Origin: Paenibacillus alginolyticus DSM 5050 = NBRC 15375
Lineage (GTDB): Bacteria; Bacillota; Bacilli; Paenibacillales; NBRC-103111
Length of the DNA: 64,000 nucleotides
Direction: 5' to 3'
Assembly (NCBI RefSeq): GCF_000422905.1
Contig: NZ_AUGY01000015.1
Coordinates: 51,186 to 115,185, forward strand
This document shows, piece by piece, positions 35,405-43,762 of this stretch; position 1 is the first letter of the stretch; every line of letters starts with the position of its first letter. The position numbers and the translations under genes are program-made. The notes beneath the pieces were generated by a model, which saw only the letters and a program-made list of their open reading frames with translations, did not search any database and was not told where the DNA came from.

Positions 35405-36343
35405 ATGTCTGAAATAATCACTAAACAGCAGAATGAGCTCACCAAAATCATAGAGCGCTTTACACAAAAGGACGGTGTTCACCCAACTGCTATTCCGTCC
35501 TTATTTTTCATGCGTGTCTCGAATACGGCTGGACAAAGCCATGGAGTTTACAAGCCGTCCTTTTGTATGGTAGTTCAAGGGGCTAAGGAGGTTTGGCTGG
35601 CACAGGAGCGCTTTAGGTACAGTCCTGCCGATTACCTTGTTGCATCCGTTCACTTGCCAGTTACCGCCCAAGTCACTGAAGCCACTCCCGATGTTCCATA
35701 TTTGGGTTTCAAACTTGAATTCACATCTAGTCAAATCTTAGAGCTTTTACATGATTCTGAATTTCGTGTTGATCTGAAACAAAATCCGAAGCGAGCTATG
35801 TTTGTCAGCCAGATAGAGTCATCTTTGTTAGATTCGGTCATTAGGTTAGCTCGTTTGCTTGATAATCCTAAAGATATTCCGGTGCTTGCTCCACTATTTA
35901 CGAAGGAAATTCTTTATCGGGTGCTGCAAGGTCAGAATGGGATTATTTTGGAGCAAATTGGAATGGAAGGAAGCTCAACCCATCAAATCAAACTTGCTAT
36001 TGAACAAATCATGAATAACTATGATAGCCCCTTACGGATTGAAGAACTTGCCGAAATAGCGAATATGAGTATTTCTTCGTTACATAGACACTTTAAAGAA
36101 ATCACTGCGATGAGCCCTCTTCAATTCCAAAAACAGCTTAGGATGCAAGAAGCTCGGCGCCTATTATTAACCGAGTCGGCGGATGCTTCTGAGGTTGCCT
36201 ACCGGGTAGGCTACGAAAGTGCATCTCAGTTTAGCCGTGAATATTCTCGCATGTTTGGTTTTCCTCCCAAAGCTGACATGAAGCGTCTGAAGGAAACATA
36301 TGACCAGGAACAGGTAGTTACTGAGCAAGTATCCAATGTGTGA
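35405..36343 (+). CDS. AraC-family regulator
   Basis: A 312-residue regulator with the AraC_N-type sensor (SFCMVVQGAKEVWLAQERFR, YLVASVHLPVTAQVTEA) common in YqhC-like regulators of aldehyde-induced reductases, and a C-terminal double HTH (RIEELAEIANMSISSLHRHF and VAYRVGYESASQFSREYSRM). The ATG at 35405 follows AAGGAG; the longer frame from 35246 is made of repeat B. Family knowledge links this type to divergent aldo/keto reductase genes, which is the arrangement here. Confidence 0.88.
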   Translation: MSEIITKQQNELTKIIERFTQKDGVHPTAIPSLFFMRVSNTAGQSHGVYKPSFCMVVQGAKEVWLAQERFRYSPADYLVASVHLPVTAQVTEATPDVPYLGFKLEFTSSQILELLHDSEFRVDLKQNPKRAMFVSQIESSLLDSVIRLARLLDNPKDIPVLAPLFTKEILYRVLQGQNGIILEQIGMEGSSTHQIKLAIEQIMNNYDSPLRIEELAEIANMSISSLHRHFKEITAMSPLQFQKQLRMQEARRLLLTESADASEVAYRVGYESASQFSREYSRMFGFPPKADMKRLKETYDQEQVVTEQVSNV

Positions 36344-36627
36344 AGGGCATTATAAGCATTTAGTTCGATCTTTATCTAGAAAGGCCAAATAGAAACTCTC
36401 TCATCAATGTTAGAGGGGGAAATCTTTTGGTTTTTTTATTATATACACAATCGCAAATTCATAAGTATTCTTTCACGTGAGAGAAATAGGCAAACATTTA
36501 AGATAATCAGGATATCGGTTTCTTTTTGATTCGTTGCATAATTAAATTATGCATGGTCTGTCATTTTGGACGGGTCTGCAAACAGTATTCTTAAATGCCG
36601 TAATGGCTAATTTCGGAGGAGGAAAAC

Positions 36628-36755
36628 ATTAAAAAACTATTATTACTTGCCTTTGGATTAGTTTCTGCCTTACATTCTCTGCATGCGGAAGTGACAACAA
36701 TGACATGACAAACAGTAATGACGGGAATCATCAATACAAGCCGTGTACAGGCTAA
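36628..36755 (+). pseudogene. Lipoprotein N-terminal remnant
   Basis: Behind GGAGGAGGA an ATT stands where ATG is expected, then KKLLLLAFGLVSA. A missing base near 36670 shifts the frame; in the shifted frame the sequence reads LTFSACGSDNNDMTNSND, a normal lipobox (FSAC) and linker, to a stop at 36753. The mature domain is gone. In related gene clusters a flavodoxin-like lipoprotein stands at this place beside AKR and CMD genes (recollection, not checked). Confidence 0.6.
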
Positions 36756-36825
36756 GGCTTAAAAGTAGATAATGAAAAAGCGTTTAGTAGAATAAAAATA
36801 AAAAATGTGGAAGTAGGGATCCTAA

Positions 36826-37158
36826 ATGTCAGATTCTTCAAAAGAACTAACTGTCGCACAGAAAAACTTCGGAGATTTTGCACCAAAGATTGTTGAATTA
36901 ACCGATGATGTTTTATTCGGAGATGTATGGAAACGTAAGGAGCTTACTCCACGTGACCGTAGTTTAATTACCGTATCTAGCTTAATTACTGGTGGGAATA
37001 CGCAACAATTGAAATCCCATTTAACATTAGCAAAACAAAACGGTCTTAAGGAAGAAGAACTAATCGAAGTAATGACCCATCTTGCTTTCTATGCAGGTTG
37101 GCCGAAGGCAATGTCAGCCATGACAGTTGCAAAAGAGGTATTCTCAACAGAAAAATAA
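36826..37158 (+). CDS. Carboxymuconolactone decarboxylase-family protein
   Basis: A 110-residue all-helical protein of the CMD/AhpD fold, with FGDVWKRKELTPRDRSLITV and HLTLAKQNGLKEEELIEVMT followed by LAFYAGWPKAMSA. It has no cysteine, so it is of the non-redox type rather than AhpD. Such proteins often sit beside AKR genes, as here. The ribosome site (GTAGGGA) is weak. Substrate unknown. Confidence 0.85.
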   Translation: MSDSSKELTVAQKNFGDFAPKIVELTDDVLFGDVWKRKELTPRDRSLITVSSLITGGNTQQLKSHLTLAKQNGLKEEELIEVMTHLAFYAGWPKAMSAMTVAKEVFSTEK

Positions 37159-37229
37159 CAATAACAAAAGGAAGTACTTATATATAATCATAAAAGAATA
37201 ATAAAAAGCTCTTGGAGAGGTGAATTATT

Positions 37230-38231
37230 TTGGAAATTCGTTCTTTAGGACAAACGGGATTAAAAGTAACTAATCTGTGTTTGGGCACGATGACATTTGG
37301 CAATCAGGCAGACAAAAAAACCTCCTTCGAAATACTTGACAAGGCGTTCGACGCCGGAGTGAGTTTTATCGACACGGCAGATGTGTATCCCATTGGGAGG
37401 GCTTCTTATGCCAACGCAGGTGCAACCGAGTCGATTATCGGGGAATGGCTAGAGAGTAAACGAGACAAAGTGGTGCTAGCATCAAAGTGTTTTGGTACGA
37501 TGGGATCCGGAGCAAATGATCGTGGGTTGAGTAGGAAGCATATCATAACATCCGTAGAGGATAGCCTCCGTCGTCTAAAAACGGACTATCTCGACCTCTA
37601 TCAAGCTCATCAATTCGACCCAAGCACACCTATGGATGAGACTTTACGTGCGTTTGATGATCTCGTCGAACAAGGCAAAGTCCGCTACATAGGTGTATCA
37701 AATTGGCGTGCTTGGCAGGTGGCAAAAGCAAACGGAATTGCTGAAAGAAAAAATTACGCCCGTATAGTGAGCATTCAGCCTCGCTACAATCTCTTGTTTC
37801 GAATGATTGAAGACGACTTGGTTTCAATGGCCCTTGATGAGGGGGTTGGCATTATCAGTTACAACCCACTTGCAGGAGGCATGTTGACAGGCCGTTATAG
37901 GAATAATGCAAGTGTCGAAGAGGGGACTCGTTTCGGACTCGGAAACAATGCAGGTTCGTTGTATCAGGAACGTTATTGGCAAGAGGCGCAGTTCGACGCT
38001 GTTGCAAAATACCAGGCCTGGTGCCAAGAACATCACTATGATCCAACAACGACGGCCGTACGTTGGGTTACACAGCAACCGGGAATCACCTCCGCCATCA
38101 TTGGTGCGAGTCGTCCGGAGCAGTTGAACGCGAGTCTGCGTGCTGCTGACATGGATAAATTAACGGAACAGGAGCTAGCTTGGCTCGATGGACTCTGGTT
38201 TGCTTTACCTCGTAGGCGCGAGTTTAGTTAA
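37230..38231 (+). CDS. Aldo/keto reductase
   Basis: A 333-residue reductase of the AKR family with a TIM barrel. Catalytic Asp and Tyr are in GVSFIDTADVYPIG, Lys in VVLASKCFG, His in DLYQAHQFDP. Cofactor residues occur near IIGASRPEQLNASLRAAD. TTG start behind GGAGAGGTG. Complete. It follows a CMD-family gene and is probably cotranscribed with it. Confidence 0.9.
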   Translation: MEIRSLGQTGLKVTNLCLGTMTFGNQADKKTSFEILDKAFDAGVSFIDTADVYPIGRASYANAGATESIIGEWLESKRDKVVLASKCFGTMGSGANDRGLSRKHIITSVEDSLRRLKTDYLDLYQAHQFDPSTPMDETLRAFDDLVEQGKVRYIGVSNWRAWQVAKANGIAERKNYARIVSIQPRYNLLFRMIEDDLVSMALDEGVGIISYNPLAGGMLTGRYRNNASVEEGTRFGLGNNAGSLYQERYWQEAQFDAVAKYQAWCQEHHYDPTTTAVRWVTQQPGITSAIIGASRPEQLNASLRAADMDKLTEQELAWLDGLWFALPRRREFS

Positions 38232-38291
38232 ACCCAAGGTGAAAGAGCAGTAAAATTATAAAAGCTTGTTACACTAACGGAAACTATAGTT

Positions 38292-38323
38292 GAGGGGAGT
38301 GCTTCGCGGCAGCTCCTCTTTTG
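38292..38323 (+). terminator. Terminator after the AKR gene
   Basis: GAGGGGAGTGC pairs with GCAGCTCCTC around TTCGCG, followed by TTTT. Confidence 0.75.
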
Positions 38324-38372
38324 TTTACTAATCATTTTCTCTGAAATGATATTCAAATAACGAGGAACGATA

Positions 38373-38409
38373 ATGGAGGAGGTTGCCTTATTGGCAGAGC
38401 TCCTTTTTT
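38373..38409 (+). terminator. Terminator-like hairpin
   Basis: GGAGGAGGTTGCC pairs in part with GGCAGAGCTCC, followed by six T. There is no gene between it and the previous terminator, so it may end a lost gene. A third, T-less hairpin AGGGACAGC/GCTGTTCCCT follows at 38451-38474. Confidence 0.55.
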
Positions 38410-38587
38410 GTGATTTGCGACCCTTACTAGGTGTTTCTCCCGAAGTTTATAGGGACAGCCTTGTGCTGTTCCCTAATTTTCGAGCGTGTAAGGCGACATC
38501 TTGAGTCGGATCAACACCCCTAAATTTGTAATGCTGCATGTCGTTGCTTGTGCGGCGCGTAAAAGGAAGAGGAGGTTATCTTAAAAC

Positions 38588-39226
38588 ATGAAGAAGAAAC
38601 TACAGGCTCTTATCTGCGTCTGTTCCCTTGGTGTAATGGGGATGACCGCACCGGTCGGTGCGCAATCGTTAGGTCAGGGCACACAAAGTGACCAAGTACT
38701 GGATTTGCAAGAACGATTAAGCGCACTGGGTTACTTTAAAACAGGAATTACCGGCTATTACGGTATTCAGACTAAGAATGCGGTAAAGAAATTTCAAGCC
38801 AGTTATGGCTTGTCAGTTGATGGTGAAGCCGATTCCCTAACTCTGTCTAAACTAAATAAAACGATTTCACCCAAACAGTCGGTTCTGGACGAAATGGCGC
38901 GAATAATTCATTCCGAAGCTCGAGGGGAGTCCTTTTTAGGACAAGTTGCCGTGGGAGCTGTCGTTCTTAATCGAGTTCAGTCCGAAAAATTTCCTGATTC
39001 CATCACTGAGGTTATTCATCAGCCAGGTCAATTTTCAGCCATTGATGATGGCCAGTTTAACCTTAAACCAAATTTGTCAGCCTACCGCGCGGCAATGGCC
39101 GCTTTGAATGGTTTGGATCCAACAACTGGGGCACTGTATTTTTACAATCCTGATATTGCCCAGGCATCTTGGAGCAAAAAAAGAACCGCCAAGATTACTA
39201 TTGGTAATCACGTATTTACCTTTTAA
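38588..39226 (+). CDS. Spore cortex-lytic enzyme, SleB-like
   Basis: A 212-residue secreted hydrolase. Signal peptide (LQALICVCSLGVMGMTAPVG), a peptidoglycan-binding domain at about 35-95 (LQERLSALGYFKTGITGYYG, TKNAVKKFQASYGL), and a SleB/CwlJ-type catalytic domain with RIIHSEARGE, holding the catalytic Glu, and AVGAVVLNRV. Family role: lytic transglycosylase that degrades cortex peptidoglycan during germination. No ypeB homologue follows, so it is a stand-alone paralogue. GAGGAGG lies upstream of the ATG. Confidence 0.9.
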   Translation: MKKKLQALICVCSLGVMGMTAPVGAQSLGQGTQSDQVLDLQERLSALGYFKTGITGYYGIQTKNAVKKFQASYGLSVDGEADSLTLSKLNKTISPKQSVLDEMARIIHSEARGESFLGQVAVGAVVLNRVQSEKFPDSITEVIHQPGQFSAIDDGQFNLKPNLSAYRAAMAALNGLDPTTGALYFYNPDIAQASWSKKRTAKITIGNHVFTF

Positions 39227-39283
39227 CAGGAGTTAGTCCAGGAAGAATGAGGTTAATTTTGTTCCATTAGTTAAATTATATTC

Positions 39284-39565
39284 ATGTTAAAGTCCACTCC
39301 ACCGAGAACAACTTTTCCTCAGGACATGACTGAAGAGGAACGGAACATCATGCTACAACATATTGCCTATTGGACTGACAAACAGAATCAAGGGATTGCT
39401 TTGGTTTTCGGACCGGTTCTAAATCCGACAGCCCCACATGGACTCGCAATTATTGAGGTTGAGAATAAAGATCAAGTTCCAAAACTCATCGCGGAAGATC
39501 CCGCCGTTATTGCAGGTGTGATGACAACGGAATTTTATTCAATGATGGCAACGTTACCAAAATAA
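39284..39565 (+). CDS. YCII-domain protein, probably damaged at the 5' end
   Basis: A 93-residue YciI-like protein: PPRTTFPQDMTEEERNIMLQ, then YWTDKQNQGIALVFGPV and a ferredoxin-like alpha/beta pattern to the end. Intact relatives start with a strand of the KYFIxKLIPPR type. Just upstream, in a different frame, YIHVK can be read, so one base seems lost at about 39290. The ATG at 39284 has no ribosome site, which supports a broken 5' end. Confidence 0.65.
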   Translation: MLKSTPPRTTFPQDMTEEERNIMLQHIAYWTDKQNQGIALVFGPVLNPTAPHGLAIIEVENKDQVPKLIAEDPAVIAGVMTTEFYSMMATLPK

Positions 39566-39607
39566 CCTGACGAAATACGTCAATACCCCATGGATGATGC
39601 TTAGTAC

Positions 39608-39636
39608 AGGAGCTGCTTAACGCGGCTCCTTTTTTG
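39608..39636 (+). terminator. Terminator after the YCII gene
   Basis: AGGAGCTGC pairs with GCGGCTCCT around a short loop, followed by TTTTTT. Confidence 0.8.
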
Positions 39637-39767
39637 GTTTAATCAACAAATGGGCAGCTTAGTGTAAAGATATTTTGATAAATGGAGGGCAGATTAGCGT
39701 GGTATAACAATTGAGTGTTAACTTCTTGGAGCCATAGTATTAGCACTCCTATGAGGGAGAATGGGCT

Positions 39768-40463
39768 TTACTGGATGACTCCGAGTTCCCAGTCCTCGGA
39801 TCGCCGGTATGGATGACTAAAATGTATCAGATTGATTTTTGTTAAAATGGCCCGGTTTCGGGTTCCAGGGCTATTTAACATATGCCAAGCGGTATACTGT
39901 TCAGCATAAGGATTGAGAGCTGACATTCCATCAACTGGAATAATGACATTGTATCCACGGAATGCAGCACTAGTGGCTGTATGAAGGACTGCGCCATTAG
40001 CGGCATAACCGGTAATCAGAACGGTTTTAATGCCATGCTCATGCAATATTTGTTCTAAATCAGTTTTGTAGAACTTATCAACGTTTGATTTCACAACAGG
40101 ATCACTTGGCAAAGGGGCTATCTGCGCGGCAATATCCGATAGGCTCCCCATATGTGTAAGGCTATAGACGACAAGCATGCCACATTCACGACTTCTCGCC
40201 AGTAGTTGATTAATTTTAGAGATGGAGGCAATACAACGAGGATTATTACATATAGTGGTCTCCATATCCAAAACTAGGAGTGCACTTGTTTTGGGGTCCA
40301 CTGAAACGGATTGCAGCTGAGGGGGAGGAGGAGCGGAAACAGTGTTCCATTCATCGATGATAGTTGAATCCTTTCTTTCAGTGTAATAGTTCACATGTAG
40401 CCAGTGACTACTTGGCATGCAGTATTCACGCCAAACACCGTACAGGGGACAATAATAGTTCAT
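39768..40463 (-). CDS. Isochorismatase-like hydrolase without the catalytic cysteine
   Basis: A 231-residue cysteine-hydrolase-fold protein. The catalytic Asp is in ALLVLDMETT and the Lys in KSNVDKFYKTDL. The motif that normally carries the nucleophile (G-x-x-T-N-x-C-V-x-x-T-A) reads GYAANGAVLHTA, with Ala in place of Cys, so ordinary amidase activity is not expected. An N-terminal extension of about 55 residues rich in Tyr, Trp and Pro precedes the domain. The ATG follows GAGGTGG. The gene is divergent from the laccase gene. Confidence 0.8.
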   Translation of the reverse strand: MNYYCPLYGVWREYCMPSSHWLHVNYYTERKDSTIIDEWNTVSAPPPPQLQSVSVDPKTSALLVLDMETTICNNPRCIASISKINQLLARSRECGMLVVYSLTHMGSLSDIAAQIAPLPSDPVVKSNVDKFYKTDLEQILHEHGIKTVLITGYAANGAVLHTATSAAFRGYNVIIPVDGMSALNPYAEQYTAWHMLNSPGTRNRAILTKINLIHFSHPYRRSEDWELGVIQ

Positions 40464-40626
40464 CCTAATCCACCTCTGGGCCGATTATTTGATAATAGAT
40501 TATGTTCGCGGCAAGGAAAAGGTGTGGCCGAACCGTTTTAAGGAAAAATCGACAATTAAACATAGTGGGACATCTGTCGTTCATACGCTTTCTTAAGGTA
40601 TTAACCGTGAGGAGGTCTCCACTCAT

Positions 40627-42198
40627 ATGCCCGTAAAAGTAAAACTTCAAAAATTCGTCGATAAACTGCCGATTCCCAAAACCATTTCCCCGATAAAACG
40701 AGACAAGAAAGGTTCGTATTATGAAGTGACTATGAGGGAATTTACACAAAAACTACATAGTGATCTAGGGCCTACCCGCTTATGGGGCTACAATGGTATG
40801 TACCCAGGCCCAACTTTCGACGTGATGAAGGGTGAAACGTCATATGTCAAATGGATGAATGATCTGCCCAAAAAGCATTTTCTCCCCATCGATACGACCA
40901 TTCATGGTGCAGAAAAAACAGTTCCACAGGTTAGGACTGTGGTTCATCTACACGGCGGAAAACAGCATGACCATAGCGATGGGTACCCTGATGCTTGGTT
41001 TACGAGAAATTTTGAACAAACAGGACCTAAGTTTCAAAGAAAAGTATGCGAGTATCCCAACCTTGAAGCCACTACATTATTTTATCATGACCACACAATG
41101 GGTATTACGAGATTGAACAATTATGCGGGACTTGGAGGCTATTTTATCATTCGTGATGAGCATGAACAATCCCTGAATCTACCGGTGGGGAACTATGAAA
41201 TCCCGCTTATGATTCAGGATCGTTCATTTAACCCGGACGGTTCGCTCTTTTACCCTGCTACTCCGGATAAAAACAATCATCGTCTTCCTTATCCTTCAAT
41301 TGTTACACCTTTTGACGCAGATTACATTTTGGTAAACGGCAAAGTATCCCCCTATCTACAAGTAGAACCGAGAAAATACCGATTTCGCATGTTAAATTAT
41401 TGTAATAGTCGAGCTATTACACTCAAACTGGACTCCGGACAGCCATTTTATCAAATTGGAATCGATCGAGGATTACTGGAGAAACCAGTGAAAATGAATG
41501 AGATCCTCCTTCTAACGACTGAGCGCGCGGATGTGATCATCGATTTTTCTCAATCCTATGGTAAGACGATCATTCTTAAAAATGTTTTCAAGGGTGCCTC
41601 CCCAGAAACAACCGATGTCATGCAGTTTAAAGTAACCACTCCGTTAAAAGGCAAAGATGCCAGCTCCCTTCCTGATCAATTAACGAAAATTGATTTCCTT
41701 TCTAGAGAGATGTCAACAAGAACAAGAGATATCACACTGGTTAGGGTGGAGGATGAATATGGAAGATCGCTAAACTTACTTGACAGTAAAATGTGGAATG
41801 ATCCTATATCCGAGAAAATGGACTTAGGAACTGTTGAAATCTGGCGGTTAATTAATCTGTCTGCGGATGACCACCCCATTCATCTACATGTCGTTGACAT
41901 GCAAATTCTAGAGCGCCAGCCCTTTGACGATGCTCATTTCCAAGCCACAGGTAAACTTAAGTTTACAGGACCTGCGGTTCCTCCTGAACCTAACGAGAGG
42001 GGCTTTAAAGATACGATTCGTGCTCCCGCTGGTTACGTTACCTCTTTTATCGCGAGATTCGATCCTTTCGCTGGACTTTTTGTATGGCATTGTCACATGC
42101 TCGAACATGAAGATTACGATATGATGCGACCATTTGAAATCGTGAAGAAAAAAAATAGACTTAAAAATATACTAATGAGAATGATTAACGGGAAATGA
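40627..42198 (+). CDS. cotA: Spore coat laccase-like multicopper oxidase (CotA)
   Basis: A 523-residue three-domain copper oxidase without signal peptide, as in CotA of Bacillus. Copper ligands are present in all four motifs: VVHLHGGK, FYHDHTMGITRLN, HPIHLHV, and HCHMLEHEDYDMM, which also supplies the type 1 Cys-His-Met set. CotA oxidises phenols and bilirubin with O2 and gives spores a brown pigment and UV/peroxide resistance. GGAGG precedes the ATG. The next gene is a coat-like repeat protein, which supports a sporulation context. Confidence 0.92.
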   Translation: MPVKVKLQKFVDKLPIPKTISPIKRDKKGSYYEVTMREFTQKLHSDLGPTRLWGYNGMYPGPTFDVMKGETSYVKWMNDLPKKHFLPIDTTIHGAEKTVPQVRTVVHLHGGKQHDHSDGYPDAWFTRNFEQTGPKFQRKVCEYPNLEATTLFYHDHTMGITRLNNYAGLGGYFIIRDEHEQSLNLPVGNYEIPLMIQDRSFNPDGSLFYPATPDKNNHRLPYPSIVTPFDADYILVNGKVSPYLQVEPRKYRFRMLNYCNSRAITLKLDSGQPFYQIGIDRGLLEKPVKMNEILLLTTERADVIIDFSQSYGKTIILKNVFKGASPETTDVMQFKVTTPLKGKDASSLPDQLTKIDFLSREMSTRTRDITLVRVEDEYGRSLNLLDSKMWNDPISEKMDLGTVEIWRLINLSADDHPIHLHVVDMQILERQPFDDAHFQATGKLKFTGPAVPPEPNERGFKDTIRAPAGYVTSFIARFDPFAGLFVWHCHMLEHEDYDMMRPFEIVKKKNRLKNILMRMINGK

Positions 42199-42211
42199 TA
42201 GCACCATGACA

Positions 42212-42243
42212 CAGGCTGCCGGCATAACATTGGTAGCCTGTTG
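42212..42243. repeat. Hairpin repeat, copy 1 (copy 2 at 43227-43260)
   Basis: CAGGCTGCCGG pairs with GGTAGCCTG. The same hairpin recurs 1 kb on (AACAGGCTGCCGG / GGTGGCCTGTT) with a similar loop. Neither has a T-run. The two copies frame the coat-like gene and an AraC fragment. Confidence 0.6.
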
Positions 42244-42418
42244 AGCGATTTGACAAAAGAGTTCAGTACCTGGGAGTGTGATAATCTACCGCAGTGTCCT
42301 CCTATCAGTGATAATCCAAAAGGCCTATTTTACATCTAACTACGAACTTGTTATGACAGAAGCCCATACAATGCATCGTTAAATGTTTCTATATCATCAT
42401 AAACGGAGGACAACAAAT

Positions 42419-42769
42419 ATGGGCTTTCACGGAGGATTTGGGCACGGAGGTTTTGGGCACGGAGGTTTTGGAAGTCCGTTTGGTTTTGAAGGTTTTGGAA
42501 GCCCGTTTGGCTTTGGGGGCTTTGGAAGCCCATTTGGTTTTGGAGGCTTTGGAAGCCCATTTGGCTTTGGAGGTTTTGGAAGCCCGTTTGGCTTTGGAGT
42601 CCCATTTGGTAATCCCTTCTTTTTCCGCCAACCGTATCAGGGAACATCTTATCATTTGTCCCCTGGGCAGCCAACCATGCCTTATGTAGAAACATCCCAC
42701 CACATGTACCCGGCCCAACAAATGGCACCTCAATTTTACACTAGCAATAAAAATGATCTGTATACCTGA
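42419..42769 (+). CDS. Gly/Phe-repeat spore-coat-like protein
   Basis: A 116-residue low-complexity protein. After GFHGGFGHGGFGHGG come five copies of the decapeptide GFGSPFGFGG, encoded by 30-bp repeats (42460-42605), then a tail with FRQPYQGTSYHLSPGQ and two His/Met/Tyr-rich stretches. Composition and place after cotA suggest a structural coat or inner-spore protein; function is unproven. ATG follows CGGAGGACAAC; the frame upstream is open but has no ribosome site. Slipped-strand changes in repeat number are likely among strains. Confidence 0.75.
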   Translation: MGFHGGFGHGGFGHGGFGSPFGFEGFGSPFGFGGFGSPFGFGGFGSPFGFGGFGSPFGFGVPFGNPFFFRQPYQGTSYHLSPGQPTMPYVETSHHMYPAQQMAPQFYTSNKNDLYT

Positions 42770-42978
42770 TTAATGAAATTTATAAACGCGGTCCTTATTA
42801 TTTGGGGCCCCGTTTTGTTTAGCGCATTTGAACAGAGTGTAGGTGCTGGCGCCTTGGTTAAACAATTGTCGGATGACAAGAACTTTATCCCATTCCCGAT
42901 GGCAAACAAATAAATACACCATGGGATCTAATTTGCAAAAGAATTAAAACATTTAAGTTGTAAGCGTATTTGGCTTAG

Positions 42979-43176
42979 AGATCGTACTTAGAAAGTAAAT
43001 TGACCGAGGAGATTTCGTTGGAAGACGCCACTAGAGCAACTGGTTTTTCACGATATCTTTTCCATCGAATATTCCAAGCCTTGGTGGGACATTCACTAGC
43101 TGAATATGTTAGGGATCGTAGACTAACGAAGGCTTCCTACGATTGTTATTTCAGTTCGGATCTCAGGTCTTATTGA
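42979..43176 (+). pseudogene. AraC-family helix-turn-helix fragment
   Basis: In one frame the sequence reads RSYLESKLTEEISLEDATRA and TGFSRYLFHRIFQALVGHSL then AEYVRDRRLTKAS, the first HTH of AraC/GyrI-type regulators, before drifting to a stop at 43174. The second HTH and the ligand domain are missing, and no start codon is present (TAG just upstream). Confidence 0.7.
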
Positions 43177-43303
43177 GCACAAATTGTCCCAATCAGTATG
43201 TGTTTTAGGGTTGTGATCAAAGATCAAACAGGCTGCCGGTGATAAACTCGGTGGCCTGTTGTACTAAACATTCTTGTAAGGCCTAAGATTTGGCCTTTGT
43301 CAA

Positions 43304-43762
43304 AAAAGGAGCGCCTCGGTATGATGGGTTTGTCAACGGGTTTATAACCCAATACCATCAAGGAGGCGCTCTTTCTATGAAGTGTAAACAATCGACGGTC
43401 AAAATCAACGCATTGAACGAATTTCCACATCTCACCTTGTTGTGGGTATAGATATCGCGAAGGAAACTCATGTAGCTCAAGTAACTAATTTTCGCGGCAT
43501 CGTACTTAGTAAGCGACAGCTTACATTCTCAAATACAATTGAAGGATTCGAAAAATTAGAACGATGGATTGACGAAATCAGGCAGAAACACCGCTTAAAA
43601 GGACTCATAATCGGCATGGAGCCGACCGGACATTACGGGTATAACTTGGCCAAATTGGCTTGCCGACAAGGGCAAGAGCGTTGTCATGGTGAATCCGGCC
43701 ACCACCAAACGAAAACAAAGAGAACCGGGATAATTCTCCCTCGTGGGATTCTTTCTTTATGT
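43304..43762 (+). mobile_element. IS110-family insertion sequence remnant
   Basis: An inverted repeat (AAAGGAGCGCCTC at 43306 and GAGGCGCTCTTT at 43363) precedes a broken transposase. The DEDD-type start VVGIDIAKETHVAQVTNFRG and IIGMEPTGHYGYNLA are clear from 43440, the part before it (IERISTSHL) lies in the same frame but is cut off from the ATG at 43377 by a frameshift, and after 43650 the family sequence (WLADKGKSVVMVNPATTKRK) continues in another frame to about 43762. The C-terminal half with the serine motif is gone. Confidence 0.8.

Noticed and set aside
42460..42605. 30-bp periodic repeat as a possible CRISPR array
   Set aside because: There are no variable spacers; the repeats are contiguous and encode the decapeptide. 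No cas gene is present.
42351..42733. Long repeat-containing frames on the minus strand opposite the coat-like gene
   Set aside because: They are the antisense of the 30-bp GFGSPFGFGG repeats, which stay open in all frames. The plus frame has the ribosome site and natural composition.
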